DNA of 8,358 bases from an uncultured Pelagibacteraceae bacterium (GCA_902566925.1 CACFKO010000024.1:1-8358), one strand, 5' to 3'. Positions 1 through 6,681 are shown, numbered from the stretch's first letter. The notes: generated from the sequence alone by a model not told the origin. Translations and numbers: made by a program.

Positions 1-600
1 ATTAAAAAAAATTCACTAATACTGATGCATCAAACTCACAGTAATAAGGTTGAAATCATTGAAACAAATAATAAACTAAAAAAAATTAAATGTGATGGAA
101 TGCTCACTAAAACTAGTGGTGTAGCTTTGTCTGTTTTGACAGCTGATTGTGTACCAATTTTATTTTATGAAAAAAGTAAAGAAATTATTGGTTGTGCACA
201 CGCAGGTTGGAAAGGTGCACTTAATGGAATAATTGAAAATACTTTAAAAAAACTCACAGAAATGGATGGAAATATAAAACAATTAATTGTTTCTGTGGGG
301 CCCTGTATTTCACAAAAAAACTATGAGGTAAAAAATGACTTTTATTTAGAATTTATTAAAAAATCCAAAAATAATGATTCATTTTTTTTAAAAAATGAAA
401 AAAAAACTTTTAATTTTGATTTAAGAGGATTTGTAAACAAAAAATTTCAGGATCTTGGTGTTTCAGAAATAGATAATGTAATAATTGATAGCTTTGCCTC
501 TGAGAACGAATATTTTAGCCATAGAAGGGCCAAAAAGTTAGGTCATGATGACTACGGAAGATGCATATCGGTAATTAAAAAAATTACTTCACAAAATTAA
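1..600 (+). CDS. pgeF: PgeF/YfiH-family (laccase-domain, DUF152) protein, 5'-truncated by the window edge
   Basis: This is the C-terminal part of a YfiH/PgeF protein. The frame is open from base 1 (IKKNSLIL precedes the first in-window ATG at 25), and that ATG sits just before the conserved HQTHSNKV motif, so the true start lies upstream; 199 codons are visible against about 240-260 aa for the family. Counting from base 1, visible motifs are QTH (His13), TADC (Cys50) and HAGW (His67), which match the three zinc ligands of the family, including the Cys-to-His spacing of 17. Near the C-terminus come SHRR and a GR-containing end. Family members are cytoplasmic; E. coli YfiH is linked to editing of L-Ser-containing peptidoglycan precursors, and relatives act on purine nucleosides. 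The older multicopper 'laccase' label is misleading. It ends 41 nt before prs. The family call is firm; the physiological role is transferred from homologues. Confidence 0.9.
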   Translation: MKKNSLILMHQTHSNKVEIIETNNKLKKIKCDGMLTKTSGVALSVLTADCVPILFYEKSKEIIGCAHAGWKGALNGIIENTLKKLTEMDGNIKQLIVSVGPCISQKNYEVKNDFYLEFIKKSKNNDSFFLKNEKKTFNFDLRGFVNKKFQDLGVSEIDNVIIDSFASENEYFSHRRAKKLGHDDYGRCISVIKKITSQN

Positions 601-629
601 TTGAAAACTCAGCTTAATGGATGTATAAA
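601..629 (+). promoter_or_regulatory. Putative sigma70-type promoter of prs
   Basis: TTGAAA at 601-606 and TATAAA at 624-629 are separated by exactly 17 nt; each matches the sigma70 consensus at five of six positions. The -35 box begins on the base after the pgeF stop codon. A start point about 7 nt after the -10 box would fall near 636, leaving only about 6 nt before the prs ATG at 642. No Shine-Dalgarno sequence is present in the gap, which fits a near-leaderless message. This is a pattern match in an A+T-rich background, so chance is possible, although the 17-nt spacing and position favour a real promoter. Confidence 0.5.
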
Positions 630-641
630 TAAATTGTCCTA

Positions 642-1574
642 ATGAAAATTTTATCAGGAACAAGCAATCCATCTTTAAGCAAAAGCATATCAAAGCAACT
701 CAAGCTAAAACTGGTTAATACAAATATTAAAAATTTTGCAGATGGTGAAATTTATATTGAAATAAATGAAAATATTAGAGGAAATAGTGTTTTTGTCATT
801 CAATCAACATCAACGCCCGCTAATGATAATCTCATGGAACTTCTTTTGTGCATTGATGCGCTAAGAAGATCTTCTGCAAAAAATATTACTGCTGTGATTC
901 CTTATTTTGGTTATGCAAGACAAGATAGAAAAGTAGTTCCTAGAACTTCTATCTCTGCTAAGCTTGTTTCAAATTTAATAACACATGCAGGTGCACATAG
1001 AATTGTAACAGTAGACTTACATGCTGGACAAATTCAGGGTTTTTTTGATATGCCTGTAGACAACCTATTTACTACTCCAATATTTGCCAGATATATAAAA
1101 AAAAATATAAAAAGTAAAAATTTTATATGTGTCTCACCTGATGCTGGAGGAATTGAAAGAACGAGAGGTCTAGCAAAAAAAATAAATGCTGACTTAGCAA
1201 TTATTGATAAAAGAAGACCTCAGGCTGGAAAATCTCAGGTTATGAATATTATAGGTAATGTAAAAAATAAAAATTGTATAATAGTTGATGATATCATTGA
1301 TAGCGGAGGAACAATTGTTAATGCTGTTGAAGCTTTAAAAAAGAAGGGTGCTCTGGATGTTTATGTATTTATAACACATGCCGTATTAAGTGGAGAAGCC
1401 ATAAACAGGATAAAAAAATCAAAAATAAAAAAATTAGTGATAACTGACAGCATTGATAACTCACAAAGAATAAAAAATATTAGTAAAATACAAGTATTAT
1501 CCATAGCGCCGCTGATGGCCGAAGCAATAAAAAGGATTTCAAACTCTACATCGGTATCAGATCTGTTTAATTAA
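642..1574 (+). CDS. prs: Ribose-phosphate pyrophosphokinase (PRPP synthetase)
   Basis: Converts ribose 5-phosphate and ATP to PRPP and AMP in the cytoplasm; PRPP feeds purine, pyrimidine, histidine, tryptophan and NAD synthesis. The 310-aa length is typical of class I enzymes. Visible features are the N-terminal FADGE segment (33-37), the ATP-contacting YARQDRK (91-97), the DLHAGQIQGFFD metal/ribose-phosphate segment (125-136), the catalytic flexible loop with Lys190 and Arg192 (IIDKRRPQAG), and the PRPP-binding loop DDIIDSGGT (216-224). The C-terminus SVSDLF is the usual family ending. The ATG start gives the expected MKILSGTSNP beginning, with no Shine-Dalgarno upstream. The gene follows pgeF by 41 nt and precedes rplY by 43 nt, each gap carrying a promoter-like element. 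All key residues are present and the assignment is firm. Confidence 0.97.
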   Translation: MKILSGTSNPSLSKSISKQLKLKLVNTNIKNFADGEIYIEINENIRGNSVFVIQSTSTPANDNLMELLLCIDALRRSSAKNITAVIPYFGYARQDRKVVPRTSISAKLVSNLITHAGAHRIVTVDLHAGQIQGFFDMPVDNLFTTPIFARYIKKNIKSKNFICVSPDAGGIERTRGLAKKINADLAIIDKRRPQAGKSQVMNIIGNVKNKNCIIVDDIIDSGGTIVNAVEALKKKGALDVYVFITHAVLSGEAINRIKKSKIKKLVITDSIDNSQRIKNISKIQVLSIAPLMAEAIKRISNSTSVSDLFN

Positions 1575-1577
1575 CGC

Positions 1578-1605
1578 TTGTTTTATTTCAAAGTTAAGTT
1601 ATAAA
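1578..1605 (+). promoter_or_regulatory. Putative promoter of rplY-pth-ychF
   Basis: TATAAA at 1600-1605 lies 18 nt before the ATG at 1618, the same distance as the TATAAA before prs. A poor -35 candidate, TTGTTT (1578-1583, three of six consensus positions), lies 16 nt upstream of it. The predicted start point near 1612 would leave about 6 nt of leader. If this is the promoter, the in-frame TTG at 1606 cannot be the start codon because it abuts the -10 box. Evidence is the -10 match plus the repeated geometry; the -35 is weak. Confidence 0.4.
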
Positions 1606-1617
1606 TTGCACACTCAA

Positions 1618-2376
1618 ATGATAAATAATTTAAAGGCTGCTAAGAGAGAGACAAAAACTAAAGGAGAATTAAACATCTTAAGATCCAAAGGTTTTATACC
1701 CGCAGTATTATATGGCGGTAAAACTCCTAATTTAAAATTAAGTATAGAGGAAAAATTTGTAAAAGATGTTTTAAAATCTGAAAACTTTCTTTCAACAGTA
1801 TTCGACATTGATATTGACGGAAAAAAAGAGAGGGTTATACCTAGAGATGTTACTTATCATGTAACGTCTGAACAACCTACTCACATTGACTTTATGAGAG
1901 TAGTCAAAGGTTCAAAAATTGTTTTAGAAATTCCCGTAAAATTTAAAAATAATGAAGATTGCACTGGATTAAAAAAAGGTGGGGTACTAAACATTGTTAG
2001 AAGAAAAATTGAACTAAAGTGTGAAGCAGAAAGTATACCTGAGGATATTGAGGTTGATTTAGGTGGTTTAGATATTGGTGCAAGTATTAGAATTTCCGCA
2101 GTAAATTTGCCACAGAACACAGAGTTAACTATAACTGAAAGAGATTTTGTTGTAGCTACCATTGCTGCTCCAACAATTGTTAAAGAACCTGAAAAACCTG
2201 CTGAAGAGACTTCCGAAGGTGGTGTTGAAGGTGAGGCTGCTGCTGCGTCTGAAGGTGGTGAAGCTGCTGCTCCAGCTAAAGAAGGTGAAGCTGCCAAAAA
2301 AGATGAAAAATCTAAAGAGGGGGCAGCTGATAAAAAACCTGCTGCTGAAAAAAAACCCCCTGAGAAGAAAAAATAA
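1618..2376 (+). CDS. rplY: Large-subunit ribosomal protein bL25, CTC (general stress) form with a long low-complexity tail
   Basis: bL25 binds 5S rRNA in the 50S subunit. This 252-aa form has the N-terminal L25 fold (about 1-92, with the typical IPAVLYGG near 27-34), then the CTC/TL5 beta-domain (about 95-185, including LEIPVKF and the DLGGLDIG segment), then a 64-residue tail (189-252) of Ala, Glu, Gly, Lys and Pro ending in KKK. The ATG at 1618 is chosen because MINNLKAAKRE matches how family members begin; an in-frame TTG at 1606 would add MHTQ and overlap a likely promoter. No Shine-Dalgarno is visible for either. The gene is followed after 6 nt by pth, so rplY-pth-ychF look co-transcribed. 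The family is certain; the tail has no known function and is encoded by imperfect DNA repeats. Confidence 0.95.
   Translation: MINNLKAAKRETKTKGELNILRSKGFIPAVLYGGKTPNLKLSIEEKFVKDVLKSENFLSTVFDIDIDGKKERVIPRDVTYHVTSEQPTHIDFMRVVKGSKIVLEIPVKFKNNEDCTGLKKGGVLNIVRRKIELKCEAESIPEDIEVDLGGLDIGASIRISAVNLPQNTELTITERDFVVATIAAPTIVKEPEKPAEETSEGGVEGEAAAASEGGEAAAPAKEGEAAKKDEKSKEGAADKKPAAEKKPPEKKK
2227..2295 (+). repeat. Imperfect in-frame repeats within the rplY tail
   Basis: Three related units share the core GAAGGTG...GCTGCTGC: 2227-2247 (encoding EGEAAAA), 2251-2271 (EGGEAAA) and 2281-2295 (EGEAA). They are separated by short spacers of 3 and 9 nt, and another GAAGGTGGT lies just upstream at 2215. All spacing is a multiple of three, so gain or loss of units would keep the L25 frame. 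The segment is visibly richer in G+C than its surroundings. This looks like small-scale repeat expansion within a disordered tail. Confidence 0.6.
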
Positions 2377-2382
2377 GATTAT

Positions 2383-2955
2383 ATGCTTTTGCTAGTAGGT
2401 TTAGGAAATCCAGGCCCCAACAATAATAATAACAGACATAATATTGGTTTTAGAATTATAGACGCCATTAATGAGGAATTTAGTCTTTCAAAACAAAAAC
2501 CTAAATTCAAAGGACTTTTAACTACTGGTAACATCGAAAATAAGAAAGTCTATGCAATCAAACCTTTGACTTTCATGAACAACTCAGGAGTTTGTATTAA
2601 AGAACTAATTGAATATTTCAAGATAAATGCAAAAGATGTGATCGTTTTTCATGATGATATGGATATTGATTTAGGAAAAGTTAAAGCAAAATTTGGCGGG
2701 ACTAGTGCTGGACACAATGGTATAGAGTCAATAGATAAATCTATTGGAAAAGATTATTCAAGAGTAAGGGTTGGGATTGGGCGTCCTCAAAGTAAGAGTA
2801 AAGTTAATAACCATGTTCTTGAAGATTTTAGTGATAATGAAGAAGAAAAAATTAAAGATATCACGGACCATATAGTAAAATTAGTCCCTGAACTCATCAA
2901 TAAAGAAATGGACTCGTTTTCAAGCAAGGTAAATCAAAATTTGAATGGGATTTAA
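2383..2955 (+). CDS. pth: Peptidyl-tRNA hydrolase
   Basis: Cleaves the ester bond of peptidyl-tRNAs that drop off ribosomes, recycling tRNA in the cytoplasm. At 190 aa it has normal family length. Residues matching the E. coli active site are visible: Asn9 in GLGNPG, catalytic His19 in RHN, Asn66 in PLTFMNNSG, Asp91 in HDDMD and Asn112 in GHNG; RVRVGIGRP follows at 127-135. The stretch between Pro12 and Arg18 is five consecutive Asn, replacing the Tyr and Thr found there in E. coli Pth. The ATG start lies 6 nt after the rplY stop with no Shine-Dalgarno, suggesting translational coupling. The 3' end overlaps the start of ychF by 11 nt in another frame. The pth-ychF pair is a common conserved neighbourhood. 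The assignment is firm. Confidence 0.96.
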   Translation: MLLLVGLGNPGPNNNNNRHNIGFRIIDAINEEFSLSKQKPKFKGLLTTGNIENKKVYAIKPLTFMNNSGVCIKELIEYFKINAKDVIVFHDDMDIDLGKVKAKFGGTSAGHNGIESIDKSIGKDYSRVRVGIGRPQSKSKVNNHVLEDFSDNEEEKIKDITDHIVKLVPELINKEMDSFSSKVNQNLNGI

Positions 2956-4018
2956 GTGTGGTATAGTTGGTTTGCCTAATGTCGGAAAATCAACACTTTT
3001 TAATGCATTAACTTCATCAAAAAACGCACAAGCTGCTAATTTTCCATTTTGTACTATTGACCCAAACATTGGAATAGTAGACGTACCAGATCAAAGACTT
3101 AACAAGCTTTCAACTCTTTCAAAATCTAGCAAAAAAATAAATGCCAATATAACTTTCGTTGATATCGCTGGGTTAGTAAAAGGAGCATCCAAAGGCGAAG
3201 GTTTAGGAAACAAATTCCTTTCTCATATAAGGGAAGTTGATGCAATAGTGCATTTGGTTAGATGCTTTGACTCTGAAAATATACAGCATGTTAGTAAAAA
3301 TATTGATCCAGTCAATGACCTAGAAACTATAAAAACTGAAATACTGCTAGCAGATATTAACCAGATAGAAAAAAAACTTCAAAAAAATATAAAAAAAAAA
3401 TTAAACAATAAACAAATTAAATTACTTGAGAATGCACTTGAAAAACTAAATAAAAACGAAACTTTAGAAGAAAAACACGATATTGAAAATAAAAGGTTTC
3501 TTAAGGAAATTGGTCTAATATCTACAAAACCATATATAATTGTATGTAATGTCGACGAAAAAAGTGTGAAAACTGGAAATAAATACACTGAACTTTTAAA
3601 AAAAAATTATCCTAGTAAAAAATTCATAGTTATTTGTGCTGATATTGAGAGCCAAATTATAGATTTGAAACCTGAGGAAAGAGAAAATTACATGAAAAAT
3701 ATAGGTCTCGAAAAAACTGGTTTAAACAAATTAATTACTACTGGTTACGATATTCTAAATTTAAAAACTTTTTTTACTTCTGGCCCAGAAGAATCTAGGG
3801 CATGGACAATCAAAAAAGACACTGAGGCACAAAAAGCAGCTGGTGTTATACATAGCGATTTTGAAAAAAATTTTATCAGGGCTGAGGTTGTTTCTTATGA
3901 TGACTTTGAGAAATATGGAAGTTTTGAGAAAGCAAAAGAAAGAGGAAAATTAAGAGTAGAAGGCAAAAATTACTTTGTAAAAGATGGGGATGTTTTATTC
4001 TTTAGAGTCAATCCTTGA
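2945..4018 (+). CDS. ychF: Redox-regulated ATPase YchF (Obg-family, OLA1-like)
   Basis: A TRAFAC-class P-loop NTPase that associates with ribosomes; family members prefer ATP over GTP. The 357-aa length is normal (about 363 in E. coli). Motifs are the Walker A/G1 GLPNVGKST (9-17), G3 DIAGLVKG (73-80) followed by the glycine-rich ASKGEGLGNKFL, and NVDE (202-205), the altered G4 motif that explains ATP preference in this family. A Lys/Leu-rich stretch (about 130-180) forms the coiled-coil insert, and the C-terminal TGS domain covers about 274-356 (SRAWTI, HSDFEKNFIRAEV, GDVLFFR). The ATG lies inside the end of pth (11-nt overlap), so it is probably translated by coupling. The last 24 nt overlap the convergent petC gene, leaving no space for a separate intergenic terminator. 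Confidence 0.97.
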   Translation: MGFKCGIVGLPNVGKSTLFNALTSSKNAQAANFPFCTIDPNIGIVDVPDQRLNKLSTLSKSSKKINANITFVDIAGLVKGASKGEGLGNKFLSHIREVDAIVHLVRCFDSENIQHVSKNIDPVNDLETIKTEILLADINQIEKKLQKNIKKKLNNKQIKLLENALEKLNKNETLEEKHDIENKRFLKEIGLISTKPYIIVCNVDEKSVKTGNKYTELLKKNYPSKKFIVICADIESQIIDLKPEERENYMKNIGLEKTGLNKLITTGYDILNLKTFFTSGPEESRAWTIKKDTEAQKAAGVIHSDFEKNFIRAEVVSYDDFEKYGSFEKAKERGKLRVEGKNYFVKDGDVLFFRVNP

Positions 4019-4774
4019 CCACAATTTTCTCATGCTAAAGTAAACTAGAATAGACAAGATTATAAGAAAGATTATAACTTTAAAACCTAGCTTGTGTCTT
4101 TCCTCTAGGTGCGGCTCAGCAGCCCAAGTCAAAAATGTTGTAACATCTTTAGCCATTTGAGCCTCAGTGGCTTTCGTTCCATCTGAATAAGAAACTAGGT
4201 CATCTGATAATGGGTTAGACATCTTAATTTTATTTCCATCCATGTACTTGTTATAATAAACGCCTTCTTCTAGCTCAAAATTTTCAGGAGCCTCTGTATA
4301 ACCGGTCAAAACAGAATATATGTAATCTGCTCCTCCCTTTCTGGCTTTCACTAAAACAGACATATCTGGAGGATAAGCACCACCGTTTGCAGCTGTTGCT
4401 GCCTGAACATTTGGATAAGGTGAAACAAATTTATCAGAAGGTCTTCCTGGTCTTGTGAACATTTCGCCTTCGTTGTTAGGTCCATCAGTTACTTCAAAGT
4501 TTGCAGCTATAGCTTTAACTTGTTCCACAGAAAACTCTGGACCACCCTTTTCTCCAAGATTTCTGTAACTTAAAAGGTTCATAGAATGACAAGATGAACA
4601 AACTTCTGTGTATACTTGATACCCTCTCTGCAAAGAGCTTCTATCAAACTTCCCTGTTATTCCTTTAAAGCTCCAATCATATTTTGGTATTTTTATTTGT
4701 TCGCTTGCTGAAGAATTAATAAATATAAAAAAAAATACTAAAATTTTTGCATAAATTTTATTTGATCTAAACAT
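3995..4774 (-). CDS. petC: Cytochrome c1 of the bc1 complex
   Basis: Carries the covalent heme that accepts electrons from the Rieske protein and passes them to a soluble or membrane cytochrome c. The 259-aa product has an N-terminal signal peptide (hydrophobic about 10-20, possible cleavage after SSA at 21-23), a heme-binding CSSCH (Cys59, Cys62, His63), the likely axial Met185 in KIKMSNPL, family segments such as RNLG (71-74) and NGGAYPPD (130-137), and one C-terminal membrane anchor (about 231-248) with a basic end. The heme domain faces the periplasm. The ATG at 4774 is chosen: it overlaps the petB stop by 8 nt and begins directly with the signal peptide. A GTG at 4786 would add MTNH but has no suitably placed ribosome site. 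Last gene of petABC; its 3' end overlaps ychF. Confidence 0.95.
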   Translation of the reverse strand: MFRSNKIYAKILVFFFIFINSSASEQIKIPKYDWSFKGITGKFDRSSLQRGYQVYTEVCSSCHSMNLLSYRNLGEKGGPEFSVEQVKAIAANFEVTDGPNNEGEMFTRPGRPSDKFVSPYPNVQAATAANGGAYPPDMSVLVKARKGGADYIYSVLTGYTEAPENFELEEGVYYNKYMDGNKIKMSNPLSDDLVSYSDGTKATEAQMAKDVTTFLTWAAEPHLEERHKLGFKVIIFLIILSILVYFSMRKLWSRIDSKE

Positions 4775-6026
4775 GTGGTTTGTCACTCTTTATTAGCTCT
4801 GCTTTTGGCATGCCTGTTAAAACAGGATCTGTAATACTTAATGGCAAGGGCTGTGTTTTTTCTATCCTACTTAACAAAGGTAGTATTATTAGAAAATGAG
4901 CAAAGTAATAAACTGTGCCTACTCTTGCAACAAGAAGATATAAACCCTCAGCTGGCATTGCGCCCACATAACCTAGAGCTAAAACATCTATAACAAGTAT
5001 CCAGAAAAACATTCTATTTAAAGGTCTAAAAATAGAAGATCTAACTTTACTACTATCAAGCCAAGGAAGTGCTATTAAGATAAATATAGACCCAAAAAGA
5101 AGAACTACTCCCCCAAGTTTATCTGGGACAGATCGAAGTATTGCATAAAAAGGAAGTAGATACCATTCGGGAACAATATGTTTTGGTGTAACCAAGGGAT
5201 TGGCTTGAATATAATTATCGCTATGACCAAGAATATTGGGGGCAAAAAATATAAAACCTGAAAAAATTATTAAGAATACTAATAATGCAAATAGATCCTT
5301 TATAGTAATATAAGGGTGAAAAGGAACAGTATCTTTTGATGGTTTTTTAATATCAATACCAATTGGATTATTGTTTCCCGGAACATGAAGCGCCCATATA
5401 TGTAGAATTACCAAACCTAAAATTAAAAAAGGAAACAGATAATGAAGACTAAAAAACCTTGTTAAAGTTGGATTGTCTACTGAATAACCACCCCACAACC
5501 ATGTAGTAATACTGTCTCCAACTAAAGGTATGGCGCTAAATAAGTTGGTTATTACTGTGGCACCCCAAAAACTCATTTGCCCCCAGGGTAATACGTAACC
5601 CATAAAAGCAGTTGCCATCATTAAAATATAAATTAACATTCCCAAAATCCATATTACTTCTCTGGGCGATTTGTATGATCCATAAAATAGGGATCTAAAA
5701 ATATGTATATAAACTGCAAGGAAGAACATTGAAGCCCCGTTGCTATGAATGTAACGAATTAACCAACCATAGTTTACATCTCTCATGATGTGTTCAATAC
5801 TGCCAAAAGCCATGTCGGCATGAGCTATGTAGTGCATTGCAAGAACTAATCCAGTTATAATTTGTGATAACAAACAAAATGTTAATATTCCCCCGAAGGT
5901 CCACCAGTAATTTAAATTCTTAGGTGTAGGATATTCTGTTAAATGTGAAGCTAATGATAATAATGGTAACCTGTCATTAAACCATTTTCCAAATTTAGAT
6001 TTAGGTATATATGTATGTTCGCTCAT
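4767..6026 (-). CDS. petB: Cytochrome b of the bc1 complex
   Basis: Membrane core of ubiquinol:cytochrome c oxidoreductase, carrying hemes bL and bH and both quinone sites. At 419 aa it is the full fused bacterial/mitochondrial-type cytochrome b, not the split b6/subunit IV form. Heme ligands are two His pairs, each 14 residues apart: His94/His108 and His195/His209. The Qo-site PEWY motif is at 286-289, preceded by NPLVTPKHI. Hydrophobic segments consistent with eight transmembrane helices are visible, including 43-64, 98-113, 127-147, 192-213, 243-263, 306-323, 339-357 and 370-390. The ATG follows the petA stop after 8 nt, with no Shine-Dalgarno; its stop overlaps the petC start by 8 nt. All key residues are present; assignment firm. 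Confidence 0.98.
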   Translation of the reverse strand: MSEHTYIPKSKFGKWFNDRLPLLSLASHLTEYPTPKNLNYWWTFGGILTFCLLSQIITGLVLAMHYIAHADMAFGSIEHIMRDVNYGWLIRYIHSNGASMFFLAVYIHIFRSLFYGSYKSPREVIWILGMLIYILMMATAFMGYVLPWGQMSFWGATVITNLFSAIPLVGDSITTWLWGGYSVDNPTLTRFFSLHYLFPFLILGLVILHIWALHVPGNNNPIGIDIKKPSKDTVPFHPYITIKDLFALLVFLIIFSGFIFFAPNILGHSDNYIQANPLVTPKHIVPEWYLLPFYAILRSVPDKLGGVVLLFGSIFILIALPWLDSSKVRSSIFRPLNRMFFWILVIDVLALGYVGAMPAEGLYLLVARVGTVYYFAHFLIILPLLSRIEKTQPLPLSITDPVLTGMPKAELIKSDKPHV

Positions 6027-6034
6027 TTAATAAA

Positions 6035-6550
6035 TTATCCAATCTTAATAGTACTTTCATCAACAAAAGCATATTTTGGGATTTCCATATTAGTTGGTGC
6101 TGGCCCTTTTCTAATTCGTCCCGATGTATCATAATGCGATCCATGACATGGACAAAACCAACCGTTGTATTCGCCCTTGTCAGATAGAGGTACACATCCA
6201 AGGTGAGAACAAATGCCCATCATTACTAACCACTCTGCCTTTTTAACTCTATCCTCATCTTTTTCAGGATGTTTCAAGTCATCTAAACTTACTGATTGAG
6301 CCTCAGATATTTCATCTTGTGTTCTTCTTTTAATAAATACAGGTTTACCTCTCCACAGAACTGTAATTGATTTTCCTGGCTCGATTTGACTTATATCCAC
6401 TTCCGTAGTAGCTAATGCTTTTACCGAACTGTCTGGGTTCATTTGGTCTATAAATGGCCAAATTGTTGCACCTATTCCCACTGCACCAATTGTATAGGTT
6501 GCTGTAAAAAGAAAATCTCTTCTATTATTTTTTTTCTCTGAACTATCCAT
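6035..6550 (-). CDS. petA: Rieske iron-sulfur protein of the bc1 complex
   Basis: Takes the first electron from ubiquinol at the Qo site and delivers it to cytochrome c1. The 171-aa protein has an N-terminal twin-arginine sequence, RRDFLF (10-15), followed by a hydrophobic segment (about 17-33) that serves as uncleaved Tat signal and membrane anchor. The cluster-binding boxes are CSHLGC (114-119) and CPCHGSH (133-139). Ligands to the 2Fe-2S cluster are Cys114, His116, Cys133 and His136; Cys119 and Cys135 form the stabilising disulfide. The folded domain therefore sits in the periplasm after Tat export. It is the first gene of petABC, 8 nt before petB, and reads away from hemF across a 131-bp spacer that should hold the operon promoter. 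Length and motifs are typical for alphaproteobacteria. Confidence 0.97.
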   Translation of the reverse strand: MDSSEKKNNRRDFLFTATYTIGAVGIGATIWPFIDQMNPDSSVKALATTEVDISQIEPGKSITVLWRGKPVFIKRRTQDEISEAQSVSLDDLKHPEKDEDRVKKAEWLVMMGICSHLGCVPLSDKGEYNGWFCPCHGSHYDTSGRIRKGPAPTNMEIPKYAFVDESTIKIG

Positions 6551-6579
6551 AAAACTATATTAATATTGCTTTCTAATAT

Positions 6580-6608
6580 AAAATAGTAGTATTTAAAAGA
6601 GTTGCCAG
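6580..6608 (-). promoter_or_regulatory. Weak candidate promoter of petABC
   Basis: Read on the minus strand, CTGGCA (6608-6603) and TATTTT (6585-6580) are 17 nt apart, each matching four of six sigma70 consensus positions. The start point would be near 6573, leaving a leader of about 22 nt before petA. The -35 box lies over the first GCCAG repeat. Other A+T-rich -10 alternatives exist nearby, so this is only a tentative placement. Confidence 0.25.
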
Positions 6609-6656
6609 AGGCCAGAATGACACATGAATTCCAAGTAATTGTAAGAATCAGCCAGT

Positions 6657-6662
6657 TATAAA
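6657..6662 (+). promoter_or_regulatory. Candidate -10 box for hemF-greA
   Basis: TATAAA lies 25 nt before the hemF ATG at 6682 and just after the third GCCAG repeat. No convincing -35 hexamer is seen at 16-18 nt upstream, so either the promoter depends on an activator or this match is chance. Confidence 0.25.
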
Positions 6663-6681
6663 CACAAAAAAAATATTGTTT

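Larger units (their letters stand above)
6551..6681. other. Divergent petA/hemF intergenic spacer
   Basis: This is the longest non-coding stretch in the window (131 bp) and must drive petABC leftward and probably hemF-greA rightward. Its middle is less A+T-rich than its ends and contains the pentamer GCCAG three times in the same orientation (6604, 6611 and 6651), the first two as a 7-nt tandem (GCCAGAG then GCCAGAA). ATATTAATAT at 6557-6566 is a perfect 10-nt palindrome close to the petA start. I see no tRNA-like or small-protein signal. Minus-strand reading across it has an open frame but no family resemblance. Confidence 0.6.

Noticed and set aside
1606..1617. TTG at 1606 as the rplY start
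   Set aside because: Adds MHTQ not typical of L25 and abuts a probable -10 box; ATG at 1618 gives the usual beginning.
1614..1808. Open frame on the minus strand, 64 codons, inside rplY
   Set aside because: Lies opposite a firmly identified gene, has no family resemblance and no start signal.
1881..2297. Open frame on the minus strand, 138 codons, Ala/Ser/Pro-rich
   Set aside because: It is the mirror of the Ala/Glu-rich rplY tail and CTC domain; the composition follows from the antisense of GCT/GAA repeats.
2162..2395. Open frame on the plus strand, 77 codons, Leu/Lys-rich
   Set aside because: Out-of-frame reading of the repetitive rplY tail; nothing but Leu/Lys repeats.
3379..3588. Open frame on the minus strand, Phe/Ser-rich, inside ychF
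   Set aside because: Antisense of the Lys-rich coiled-coil region of YchF; Phe runs are the mirror of Lys codons.
4007..4019. Hairpin GTCAA-tcc-TTGAC as a ychF/petC terminator
   Set aside because: Only 5 bp, without a following T-tract on either strand; below what I would call a terminator.
6001..6201. Open frame on the minus strand, 66 codons
   Set aside because: Overlaps the 3' end of petA and start of petB in another frame; no recognisable motif.
6557..6566. Palindrome ATATTAATAT near the petA start as an operator
   Set aside because: A 10-nt A/T-only palindrome is expected by chance in DNA this A+T-rich.
6676..6681. TTG at 6676 as the hemF start
   Set aside because: ATG six bases downstream is a better start codon and nothing in the two extra residues suggests conservation.
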